Shown: one piece after another, positions 1-6,058 of the stretch
Layout of the letters: each line of letters begins with the position of its first letter
How positions within the stretch are numbered: position 1 is the stretch's first letter
NCBI GenBank assembly: GCA_900550625.1
Contig: URSW01000051.1
Span: 1 to 9,070 of the forward strand
DNA: 9,070 bases
Direction of reading: 5' to 3'
From: an uncultured Eubacteriales bacterium
GTDB lineage: Bacteria; Bacillota; Clostridia; Oscillospirales; CAG-272
The notes under the pieces: model-generated
Database searches by the model: none
Told to the model about the DNA's origin: nothing
What the model saw: only the letters and a program-made list of their open reading frames with translations
Position numbers and translations under genes: made by a program

Positions 1-968
1 TTTCGGCACTTGTGCTTTCGGCACTCATTCTTTCGTCATGCAGCGTATCGAGAATCGACTCGGGAAATGATGCCACGACGGAACCGACCCCGGCGCAGAC
101 CGTCAAGGAACCGACGGCGGATTCAACATCGTCCCCCGCAGCAACGGAGACTACCGAAACGTCGGGCGAAACGCAGACAACTGCTCCCGAGGAGACGACG
201 ACCGACCATTCGGGCGCGGGCGTAATCTCCGGCGGAGTTGAATTTATCGGTACGAAATACACGAGAGCGGAGCTTGAAGCCCTCGATAACACCAAGAACG
301 GCTTCGGTCCCGGCGTCAATGTCGATGCGGATAACCGCCCGTCCGGCGCAGCCGTGCTTCAGGACAGATACGGTCAGTACGGCGCGGCATTTATAGCACC
401 GAATTCGGACAAGATATATCTTTCCTTCGACCTCGGATACGAAAACGGATATACGACAAGGATCATCGATACGCTGAATGAAAAAGGCGTAAAGGGACTG
501 TTCTTCGTTACCATGGAATACTGCAAGGCAAGCCCCGATGTCGTGAAGCGCATTATAGACGAAGGTCATGTGCTCGGCAACCATTCGGTTCATCATAAGT
601 CAATGCCCACTCTTTCGATCGACGAGATGCAGTCGGAGATAATGGAGCTACACAATTACATAAAAGAGAAGTACGGCTATGAAATGTCGCTGTTCCGTCC
701 TCCGATGGGCGAATTCTCCGTGAGATCGCTTGCGCTCGCACAAAGCCTCGGATATCAGAGCGTGTTTTGGAGTTTTGCGTACCTTGATTACGACGTGAAC
801 AATCAGCCCGAGCCCACGGCGGCACTTGCCCGCGTCACGGGCGCGGCTCACGGCGGCGGAATATTCCTTCTCCATGCCGTGTCCAAAACGAATACCGAAA
901 TACTCGACAGCGTTATCGACGATTTCCGCAGCAAGGGATTTACCGTTGCAAAATATTCCGCAGGCTGA
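1..968 (+). CDS. PdaA-like polysaccharide deacetylase lipoprotein (5' partial)
   Basis: NodB-type polysaccharide deacetylase, closest in motif spelling to the PdaA/delta-lactam-biosynthetic de-N-acetylase group that trims N-acetylmuramic acid in peptidoglycan (family knowledge). The frame is open to base 1, so the true start lies upstream. The first visible residues are hydrophobic and end in LSSC, a lipobox with its Cys at 39-41, so the product is probably a membrane-anchored lipoprotein. Counting from the GTG at 12, a Thr/Glu/Ser/Pro-rich linker spans about residues 20-65. The catalytic domain follows with SFDLGYENG (D140, likely base), HSVHH (H191 and H195, metal ligands), FRPPMG (R229), the WSFAYLDYDV segment and LLHAVS (H288). 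In this position most NodB proteins have DD and PdaA has DN; here it is DL, which is unusual. birA follows after 65 bases with no clear terminator between. The family assignment is firm; the muramic-acid substrate is inference. Confidence 0.88.
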   Translation, partial: SALVLSALILSSCSVSRIDSGNDATTEPTPAQTVKEPTADSTSSPAATETTETSGETQTTAPEETTTDHSGAGVISGGVEFIGTKYTRAELEALDNTKNGFGPGVNVDADNRPSGAAVLQDRYGQYGAAFIAPNSDKIYLSFDLGYENGYTTRIIDTLNEKGVKGLFFVTMEYCKASPDVVKRIIDEGHVLGNHSVHHKSMPTLSIDEMQSEIMELHNYIKEKYGYEMSLFRPPMGEFSVRSLALAQSLGYQSVFWSFAYLDYDVNNQPEPTAALARVTGAAHGGGIFLLHAVSKTNTEILDSVIDDFRSKGFTVAKYSAG

Positions 969-1033
969 ATCCGGTGATTTGCGGGAAAACAGCCCGTCGG
1001 CGAATACGGATTGAAACGGAGATGTTCTTTTAA

Positions 1034-1999
1034 ATGAATACAAAAGAGAAGCTTGTGCTTCTTCTTCGGGAAAATACGGACCGTTATTTGTCCGGTGAGG
1101 CGATCGCAAAGGAACTCGGCATAAGCCGCACTGCGGTGTGGAAGGCGATAAATTCACTCCGCAGGGAAGGATTCGAGATCGCATCCTCGACAAATAAGGG
1201 GTATCGGATAAGTCGGGATTCGGGTGCGCTTACCCCCGAGGGGATAGGCAGATATCTCCCCGAAAAACACCCGGAAATCTTTGTGTACGGCACGATAGGC
1301 TCGACAAATACCAAGGCGAGAGAGCTTGCGCAGTGCGGAGCATCGGAAGGAACAATTGTTGCCGCGTCGCACCAGACAGACGGACGCGGACGTATGGGAA
1401 GAAATTTCTTTTCCCCCGACGATACCGGCCTCTACATGAGCATAGTGCTGCGACCCGATATGAGCGCGGAAGCCTCTACTCTGATAACAACGGCGGCGGC
1501 GGTCGCCGTTTGCCGCGCGATAGAGGAGCTGTGCCCGAAAAAAGCTCTCATCAAATGGGTGAACGATATTTTCGTCGACGGAAGAAAGGTCTGCGGAATA
1601 CTGACCGAAGCGTCGCTCGGGATGGAATCCGGCAGTCTTGAATATGCGATTCTCGGCATAGGAGTGAATCTCTATCTTCCCGAAGGCGGCTTCCCCGAGA
1701 ATATCAGGGAAAGCGCAGGATATATTTTCGATGAGAAGACAAGCGGAATGAGAGCAGTGCTCTGCGCCCGCATATGGGAGAAATTTTTCGAAATATATAA
1801 AGATCTCGGTGATAAAGCTTTCCTCGGCGAATACGCGGATCGAAGCTTTGTCATCGGACGGAGGATCGACGTTGTATCACCCTCGGGGCGTCGGAGCGCC
1901 GTCGCGCTTTCCGTCGATGAGGACTGCCGCCTTGAGGTTCGCTTTGACGACGGAGAGGTGAAGAAGCTTTCCACGGGCGAGATAAGCATACGTCTGTGA
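1034..1999 (+). CDS. birA: Bifunctional biotin-[acetyl-CoA-carboxylase] ligase / biotin operon repressor
   Basis: Activates biotin as biotinyl-5'-AMP and transfers it to the lysine of biotin carboxyl carrier proteins in the cytoplasm; the long form also binds DNA to repress biotin genes (family knowledge). The 321 residues match the usual length of the long, regulatory form. An N-terminal winged helix-turn-helix occupies about residues 1-60 (recognition part LGISRTAVWKAINSLRREGF). The catalytic domain has GSTN (89-92), GRGRMGR at 117-123 (biotinyl-AMP loop) and KWVND at 174-178, with K174 in the catalytic lysine position. LGIGVNL (208-213) and a small C-terminal SH3-like domain ending in GEISIRL follow. 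KWVND replaces the common KWPND. The ATG at 1034 has only a distant GGAG (1018-1021). No promoter is evident in 969-1033, so co-transcription with the deacetylase is likely. No biotin synthesis or carboxylase gene is in the window. Confidence 0.95.
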   Translation: MNTKEKLVLLLRENTDRYLSGEAIAKELGISRTAVWKAINSLRREGFEIASSTNKGYRISRDSGALTPEGIGRYLPEKHPEIFVYGTIGSTNTKARELAQCGASEGTIVAASHQTDGRGRMGRNFFSPDDTGLYMSIVLRPDMSAEASTLITTAAAVAVCRAIEELCPKKALIKWVNDIFVDGRKVCGILTEASLGMESGSLEYAILGIGVNLYLPEGGFPENIRESAGYIFDEKTSGMRAVLCARIWEKFFEIYKDLGDKAFLGEYADRSFVIGRRIDVVSPSGRRSAVALSVDEDCRLEVRFDDGEVKKLSTGEISIRL

Positions 2000-2046
2000 C
2001 ACCGGATCACGACGCGGTCCCGAAAAACGATTTAATTTATACGGCA

Positions 2047-2102
2047 ATCCCCTCGGAAGGGTCGGAATTCTTTGATTTCCGCTCCCTCTGAGGGGATCTT
2101 TT
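2047..2102 (+). terminator. Rho-independent terminator after birA
   Basis: A long hairpin begins 47 bases after the birA stop. The outer stem is ATCCCCTC (2047-2054) with GAGGGGAT (2090-2097), the middle stem AGGG (2058-2061) with CCCT (2084-2087), and the inner stem CGGAA (2063-2067) with TTCCG (2077-2081), closing a 9-nt loop. It is followed by C and then TTTT (2099-2102). The U tract is short but the stem is strong, and the position fits the end of the birA transcript. A second small hairpin (TTTCGC 2100-2105 with GCGAAA 2114-2119) overlaps its 3' end and is not explained. Confidence 0.7.
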
Positions 2103-2166
2103 CGCTCTTACGCGCGAAAGTGGGAGATCTCGGTGTGTGAAAAAACGGATTTTTACCGAAATCCTA

Positions 2167-2195
2167 TTGACAATAACGCTTTGAGTGTGTAAAAT
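2167..2195 (+). promoter_or_regulatory. Sigma-A promoter of the tetR-ABC module
   Basis: TTGACA (2167-2172, exact -35 consensus), a 17-base spacer, then TAAAAT (2190-2195, one mismatch to TATAAT). Predicted transcription start is near 2202, giving a leader of about 32 nt before the regulator's ATG at 2234. The -10 box overlaps the left arm of the palindrome at 2193-2222, so repressor binding there would block RNA polymerase. Confidence 0.85.
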
Positions 2196-2222
2196 AACAT
2201 AAGTTGTATAACTAATGTTATT
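2193..2222 (+). promoter_or_regulatory. Palindromic operator, probable autoregulatory TetR site
   Basis: A 30-bp near-palindrome centred between 2207 and 2208. The outer arms are AATAACAT (2193-2200) and ATGTTATT (2215-2222), 8 of 8 complementary. The inner arms are AGTT (2202-2205) and AACT (2210-2213), 4 of 4. Only the A/A pair 2201/2214 and the G/T pair 2206/2209 break symmetry. It covers the end of the -10 box and the predicted transcription start and stops just before the ribosome binding site. TetR-family dimers commonly bind such symmetric sites next to their own gene; binding by this particular protein is inference. Confidence 0.8.
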
Positions 2223-2233
2223 GAGAGGTGCAC

Positions 2234-2824
2234 ATGCCGCCGAAGGTGAAGATAACCAAGGATGAGATACTGAAAGCCGCACTCGGCATCGTCAGAAAAG
2301 GCGGTGCGCAGGCGCTCAATGCCCGCGCGCTCGCGGATGCTCTCGGCTGCTCGACGCAGCCCGTGTTTTCAAATTACCCGGGAATGGATGAACTGCGCGC
2401 GGACGTTGATCGCGCGGCGTACGAACTGTATCGGGAATATCTCGCGACGGGCGCGAAGAGAAGCGACGTGCCGAAGTATAAAGCGTTCGGACTTGCCTAT
2501 ATCGAATTTGCGAAAGAGGAGCCGGAGCTATTCAGACTTCTGTTTATGTGCGACCGGAGCGGAGGCAAAAAGGAAGAGGACACCGAGACTCTCGACAGAA
2601 TGGCGGACATTATATCGTCCGCTGTCGGAATTTCGCGCGAAGAAGCATATGTCTTTCACCTTGAAATGTGGATTTACGTTCACGGGATCGCCTCTATGAT
2701 CGCAACATCGTATCTCGAGTGGGACGAGGCTTTCATCAGCCGCGCGCTTTCCGACGCTTATGCCGGACTGAAGCTGCACTATACCGAAAAATACGGATCG
2801 GAGAAAAGCAATGAGCCTTCTTGA
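2234..2824 (+). CDS. TetR/AcrR-family transcriptional regulator, WHG-type ligand domain
   Basis: Ligand-responsive DNA-binding repressor, 196 residues, normal for TetR. The N-terminal helix-turn-helix spans about residues 8-55: ITKDEILKAALGIVRKGG, then LNARALADALGCSTQPVFSNYP, with STQPVFSNY in the recognition-helix region. The C-terminal half is helical and carries EMWIYVHGIASM (W146, H150, G151), the signature of the WHG subgroup, which senses unknown small molecules. The ATG at 2234 is chosen because AGAGG (2224-2228) sits 5 bases upstream; an in-frame GTG at 2228 lies inside that ribosome binding site and is unlikely. Its 3' end overlaps the ABC ATPase gene by 14 bp, so the two are translationally linked. 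The palindrome over its promoter points to autorepression and control of the downstream transporter. The inducer is unknown. Confidence 0.92.
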   Translation: MPPKVKITKDEILKAALGIVRKGGAQALNARALADALGCSTQPVFSNYPGMDELRADVDRAAYELYREYLATGAKRSDVPKYKAFGLAYIEFAKEEPELFRLLFMCDRSGGKKEEDTETLDRMADIISSAVGISREEAYVFHLEMWIYVHGIASMIATSYLEWDEAFISRALSDAYAGLKLHYTEKYGSEKSNEPS

Positions 2825-3656
2825 AATAAACGGACTCTGCAAGAGATACCCGACGTTTTTCCTCGACGGGATCTCACTGAAGATCGACGGGGGATGCGTG
2901 ACGGGGCTTATCGGAAGAAACGGTGCGGGAAAAACGACGCTCATAAAATCCATGCTCAACCTTGTTCACCCCACCTCGGGAAGCGTTAGGATCTTCGGCA
3001 TGGAGCTTACGAAACACGAAACCGAAATCAAGCAGCGCATCGGCTATGCGTCGGGCAGTGTCGGATATTACAGGCGCAAAAAGCTGAAGGATATCGCCAG
3101 GGTGACGCGGACCTTTTACCGTAATTGGGACGACGGACTTTACCGCACATATCTTTCGCGCTTTTCGCTTGATGAGAACAAAACACCCGATCAGCTTTCC
3201 GAGGGGATGAAGGTGAAATTCAATCTTGCGCTCGCACTCTCCCACCGTGCGGAGCTTTTGATTCTCGATGAGCCGACAAGCGGGCTCGATCCCGTGTCGC
3301 GTGACGAGCTTCTCGAAATTTTCAACGATCTGTGCGCGGAGGGAAGTGCGATCCTGTTTTCGACCCATATAACCGAGGATCTCGACAAGTGCGCGGATAA
3401 TATAGCGTATATCCGCAGCGGACGCCTTGCCGCGTTCGCCAGCCGCGAAGGATTCGAGGATTCTTATCGGCTCGTCGCACTCACGGGAGATGAGAGCGTG
3501 GCACAGCTTGCCCACTCCCTCGGGATAAGCCGAGGAAAGAAGGAGAATACGATGCTCATACGCCGTGAGGACGAGTCACTTTTTGCCCCGGAGCAGGTCA
3601 GCGTGCCGGACCTCGGCACGGTTATGGTTCATCTTGAAAAGGAGGATGTAAAATGA
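2811..3656 (+). CDS. ABC transporter ATP-binding protein (CcmA/YtrB-like)
   Basis: Cytoplasmic ATPase of an ABC-type transporter, 281 residues. Walker A is GRNGAGKT at 35-42; the ABC signature is LSEGM at 129-133 instead of LSGGQ, followed by KVKFNLALALSH; Walker B is LLILDE at 149-154; the D-loop region is SGLDP; the switch His is H186 in STHI. The Q-loop region reads IGYASGSVGYY and lacks the usual Gln (or the Glu seen in YtrB-like proteins). The FYRNWDDGLY segment before the signature and the LSEGMK spelling resemble YtrB-like ATPases of COG1131. About 85 C-terminal residues lie beyond the core. The start ATG has GGAG at 2800-2803, 7 bases upstream, within the end of tetR. The gene overlaps the membrane protein by ATGA. 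Substrate unknown; export or stress response is inference from the TetR linkage. Confidence 0.92.
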   Translation: MSLLEINGLCKRYPTFFLDGISLKIDGGCVTGLIGRNGAGKTTLIKSMLNLVHPTSGSVRIFGMELTKHETEIKQRIGYASGSVGYYRRKKLKDIARVTRTFYRNWDDGLYRTYLSRFSLDENKTPDQLSEGMKVKFNLALALSHRAELLILDEPTSGLDPVSRDELLEIFNDLCAEGSAILFSTHITEDLDKCADNIAYIRSGRLAAFASREGFEDSYRLVALTGDESVAQLAHSLGISRGKKENTMLIRREDESLFAPEQVSVPDLGTVMVHLEKEDVK

Positions 3657-4111
3657 TATCCGCACTTGTGAAAGCGGTAAAAGCGAAATATATCTTCGTG
3701 TGCCTCGTTCAGGCGATTTCGTTTATCCTCATATGCCTGTTTTCGTTCCTTCGCGTCAGTCTGGCAAAGACCTCCGATGTTTACGCCGACAACACCATGC
3801 TCGGCGCATCCGCAGCATACCTCGGGTGCGTGCTGATCGTGTTTGCGCTTTTCAATACCGTGTTTCTCGCATCGTTTTATAAAACGGCATACGCGATCGG
3901 AAAGCCTTTTCTCGCTTTTTCCGTCTGCGCTTTTCTCTTTATCGCCGCCGCCGAGACCGTGCACCATATTCCGCCCGTTGCCTCACTCGGCGCGGACGGA
4001 AAAAGAATTCTGCATCTGTGCGTCCTTGCGGCGGGAGTTCTGATATACATATTCGGAACATATTTTTCGATGCGCGTCTCCGACGAGAGATTTGAAAGCG
4101 TCGATCTTTAA
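3653..4111 (+). CDS. Four-helix membrane protein, putative ABC transporter permease partner
   Basis: A 152-residue integral membrane protein of no family I recognise. Hydrophobic segments lie at about residues 13-33, 54-76, 85-102 and 118-139; the C-terminus (RVSDERFESVDL) is charged and probably cytoplasmic. Its ATG overlaps the stop of the ATPase gene (ATGA, 3653-3656) and has GGAGG at 3641-3645, 7 bases upstream, so it is very likely the membrane partner of that ATPase. ABC-2-type permeases usually have about six helices and 200 or more residues, so this one is small; it would have to oligomerise or act with another subunit. It could instead be an accessory subunit. No T-rich terminator follows; a weak hairpin (CGCGGG 4112-4117 with CCCTGCG 4122-4128, one bulged T) lies between its stop and the next promoter. 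Confidence 0.8.
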   Translation: MISALVKAVKAKYIFVCLVQAISFILICLFSFLRVSLAKTSDVYADNTMLGASAAYLGCVLIVFALFNTVFLASFYKTAYAIGKPFLAFSVCAFLFIAAAETVHHIPPVASLGADGKRILHLCVLAAGVLIYIFGTYFSMRVSDERFESVDL

Positions 4112-4133
4112 CGCGGGCATACCCTGCGAAAAA

Positions 4134-4162
4134 TTGACATTTACTTGCGATTCATGTATAAT
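4134..4162 (+). promoter_or_regulatory. Exact-consensus sigma-A promoter of the dockerin-protease gene
   Basis: TTGACA (4134-4139), a 17-base spacer, TATAAT (4157-4162): no mismatch to consensus in either box. Predicted start is near 4169, with a leader of about 23 nt. The ribosome binding site AGGAGGT (4181-4187) is also nearly ideal, 4 to 5 bases before the ATG at 4192. Both suggest strong expression. No operator-like palindrome is visible over it. Confidence 0.92.
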
Positions 4163-4191
4163 AATAAAATATAACCTTTGAGGAGGTATAT

Positions 4192-5865
4192 ATGAAACGT
4201 ATATGCGCAGCACTTCTTGCCGCTCTACTTGCGTTTTCCTGTCTTGCCGTGACCGCTTTTGCAGACGGCACCGAGGGAGGCAGAATGTACGGCGATGTCA
4301 ACGGCGACGGGAAGATCAATCTTCGTGACGTAATTCTCGTTATCCGCGTTTCGCTCGAATATGACGAAAAGATCGATCGTGAGATGGCGGACGTAAACCT
4401 TGATGAAAAGATCGACATGAAGGATATCCTGCTTCTGATGAAGGAAGTTATCGGAGGCCGGGACCTGCGTCTCGGAATGCATTTTTACAACAGCAGCACA
4501 GTATACGACGCAGTCATCGATTCGGTTGTGACGATATACATATATGACGGCGCGGGACGCGAGCTCGGTCTCGGCTCCGGATTCATATATACGTCGGACG
4601 GGCTCTGCATTACCTGCCTTCACGTTGTTGCGGGAGCTTCGAGAATAGAGGTCGTTCTCAACGACGGAACAAGGCATGACGCGGAGTATGTGTCAGGATA
4701 TTCGGCGGAGCTTGATATGGCGGCGGTGAAGATAAATGCGTCCGGACTCAAGCCGCTTGAAATAAGCGACCGCTCCCCTCAGAGCGATGAAAAGGTCTGG
4801 GCTTTCGGAAGTCCCGACGGAGTCGCCGGAACGATGACCGAGGCTCTGGCGCAGGGCTATACATGGACAGCCGGCGGCTTCGGAAAGAACGCGGGATACC
4901 TTATGCTTGACGTTCCCATGATCCCGGGAAATTCCGGCGGCCCCGTTATCGATATGAACGGACGTGTCGTGGGTGTCGTCAGCATGACGGGAATCGCCAT
5001 GTCTACCGCGTGGGACACCGAGCAGCTTTATTCGGAGAATCTCGGCGCAGAGATTTCAATTTCCGATTTCGAGGCACAAACCGAGGATTACGCCTCGTCA
5101 CGGTATCTCGATGAGACGGATGATGACTATATCCCGAAAAATAACGTGGTATACGGTGCATCCCTTGACGGGCTTCTTGACACCGATACGTTCAGATTCC
5201 GTTTGACCGAAGGCTCCGCGGGCGCGATAACGTATTCGATCCCCGCAGGCTCGAGAAACAGCATTGCGGCTGCCGTGACGGGACTGCCGGAGGATACGGA
5301 GTGGCGGAGCAACTATAATGCCTATGACGATACCATCGAGTTCATGGCAATGTTTGCTGCCGAATCTTCCGATCTTGACATTTTGGTGACCTTCTCCTTC
5401 AAAGTCGGAACATCGGCTGATGACGCAGAAGTGTCGTATGTCTTTCAGTATTTACTGCTCTATTCCACCGACGGTATCGTTCAGATCGAAGAATCTGACA
5501 CATCTTCCGAGATCGAGCGCGGAATAATATATTCGGCGGAACTCTCCGAGACGGATACGGACGTATTTACCTATTCGCTTACTCCCGGACAGTATACGGA
5601 GTTTATGGTGACGTTTGACTATTACGACCTTGTCGGAGAAGACGGAGATTTCGGCGATCTCGGAATCGAAGTAACGTTTTCGGTTGAGGGCGCGGATGAA
5701 ACCGGGCTCTTGATTGCGAACGACGGAGACGGATTCTTTGTCGGACGGATAATCCCCGAGATCGAAGGCAGGCTCACGGTCACCGTGAAATCTTCGGGCA
5801 AAGCTTCGTTCGGCGTGCTGACTTATTTTGTGTCCGCTGAAAGCATTCCCCCGAAATATGTATAG
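4192..5865 (+). CDS. Secreted dockerin-containing trypsin/HtrA-like serine protease with PPC-like repeats
   Basis: 557 residues. Residues 1-24 are a signal peptide (KR, hydrophobic core, AFA before D25). A type I dockerin follows at about 33-89, with two intact calcium loops: DVNGDGKINLRD (D35, N37, D39, D46) and DVNLDEKIDMKD (D67, N69, D71, D78). Dockerins bind cohesins on scaffoldins in cellulosome-like complexes (family knowledge). The protease domain is at about 105-270, with catalytic H144 (CLHVVAG), D175 (ELDMAAVK) and S248 (PGNSGGPV). It resembles HtrA/DegP proteases but has no PDZ domain. Residues 318-557 are acidic and beta-rich, with two related segments, YGASLDGLLDTDTFRFRL (321-338) and YSAELSETDTDVFTYSL (447-463), which resemble PPC domains. 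There is no LPXTG or membrane anchor. The N-terminal dockerin placement is less usual than C-terminal. The gene is monocistronic with its own promoter. The protease and dockerin calls are firm; attachment to a scaffold is inference. Confidence 0.9.
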   Translation: MKRICAALLAALLAFSCLAVTAFADGTEGGRMYGDVNGDGKINLRDVILVIRVSLEYDEKIDREMADVNLDEKIDMKDILLLMKEVIGGRDLRLGMHFYNSSTVYDAVIDSVVTIYIYDGAGRELGLGSGFIYTSDGLCITCLHVVAGASRIEVVLNDGTRHDAEYVSGYSAELDMAAVKINASGLKPLEISDRSPQSDEKVWAFGSPDGVAGTMTEALAQGYTWTAGGFGKNAGYLMLDVPMIPGNSGGPVIDMNGRVVGVVSMTGIAMSTAWDTEQLYSENLGAEISISDFEAQTEDYASSRYLDETDDDYIPKNNVVYGASLDGLLDTDTFRFRLTEGSAGAITYSIPAGSRNSIAAAVTGLPEDTEWRSNYNAYDDTIEFMAMFAAESSDLDILVTFSFKVGTSADDAEVSYVFQYLLLYSTDGIVQIEESDTSSEIERGIIYSAELSETDTDVFTYSLTPGQYTEFMVTFDYYDLVGEDGDFGDLGIEVTFSVEGADETGLLIANDGDGFFVGRIIPEIEGRLTVTVKSSGKASFGVLTYFVSAESIPPKYV

Positions 5866-5910
5866 GCTTTAAGCTTTCGCGTGAGCTTCGGAAACGTATA
5901 AATAAAAATT

Positions 5911-5998
5911 AAGCGTCCGGTGCACATTCGGCACTTTTCGGCGTGCGCTTTCTCGCAGATGTCACATAGCGAGAAATACCCGGATTTGCCGGACGCTT
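5911..5998 (+). other. Structured element with perfect 10-bp closing stem (candidate ncRNA or leader RNA)
   Basis: AAGCGTCCGG (5911-5920) is fully complementary to CCGGACGCTT (5989-5998). Inside, TTTCTCGC (5949-5956) pairs perfectly with GCGAGAAA (5969-5976) around a 12-nt loop, AGATGTCACATA. A third short stem is possible, either GTGC (5920-5923) with GCAC (5931-5934) or GCAC (5931-5934) with GTGC (5943-5946). The whole could fold as a three-way junction. Stem symmetry means either strand could be the functional one: on the minus strand the closing stem is followed by AATTTTTATTT, a terminator-like tail, while on the plus strand no T tract follows. No minus-strand promoter was found between it and pyrC. 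I do not recognise the RNA class; a small inverted-repeat element is the alternative. Confidence 0.5.
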
Positions 5999-6004
5999 TG
6001 AAAT

Positions 6005-6049
6005 CTCCCTAGCTTAAGCGGACTTTTGTCCGGGATGGATCAGGGGGAG
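6005..6049 (+). promoter_or_regulatory. Possible Shine-Dalgarno-sequestering stem-loop
   Basis: CTCCC (6005-6009) can pair with GGGAG (6045-6049), the purine-rich stretch that would serve as ribosome binding site for the ATG at 6059. Enclosed is the hairpin CGGAC (6019-6023), TTTT, GTCCG (6028-6032). GTCCGG (6028-6033) repeats the GTCCGG of the upstream closing stem (5915-5920), so CCGGAC (5989-5994) could pair with either copy. Function is inference; no switch activity can be shown from sequence. Confidence 0.35.
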
Positions 6050-6058
6050 TTCGTTTGT

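Noticed and set aside
648..1193. Minus-strand open frame of 181 codons spanning the deacetylase end and birA start
   Set aside because: It covers two well-supported + strand genes and has no family resemblance or ribosome binding site.
2228..2233. GTG start for the TetR gene at 2228
   Set aside because: The GTG is part of the ribosome binding site of the ATG at 2234.
2874..3515. Minus-strand open frame of 213 codons opposite the ABC ATPase
   Set aside because: A shadow of a gene with clear Walker and signature motifs; the antisense translation shows no known family.
4112..4133. Terminator after the membrane protein gene
   Set aside because: The CGCGGG/CCCTGCG hairpin has a bulge and is followed by AAAAATT, with no plus-strand T tract; on the minus strand no T tract follows either.
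4232..4245. Lipobox in the protease signal peptide (AFSC, C17)
   Set aside because: The -3 and -2 residues do not fit a lipobox and a good signal peptidase I site (AFA before D25) follows.
5911..6010. Intrinsic terminator for the dockerin-protease gene
   Set aside because: The stem is interrupted and 88 nt long, and the plus-strand 3' flank is TGAAATCTCCC with no U tract.
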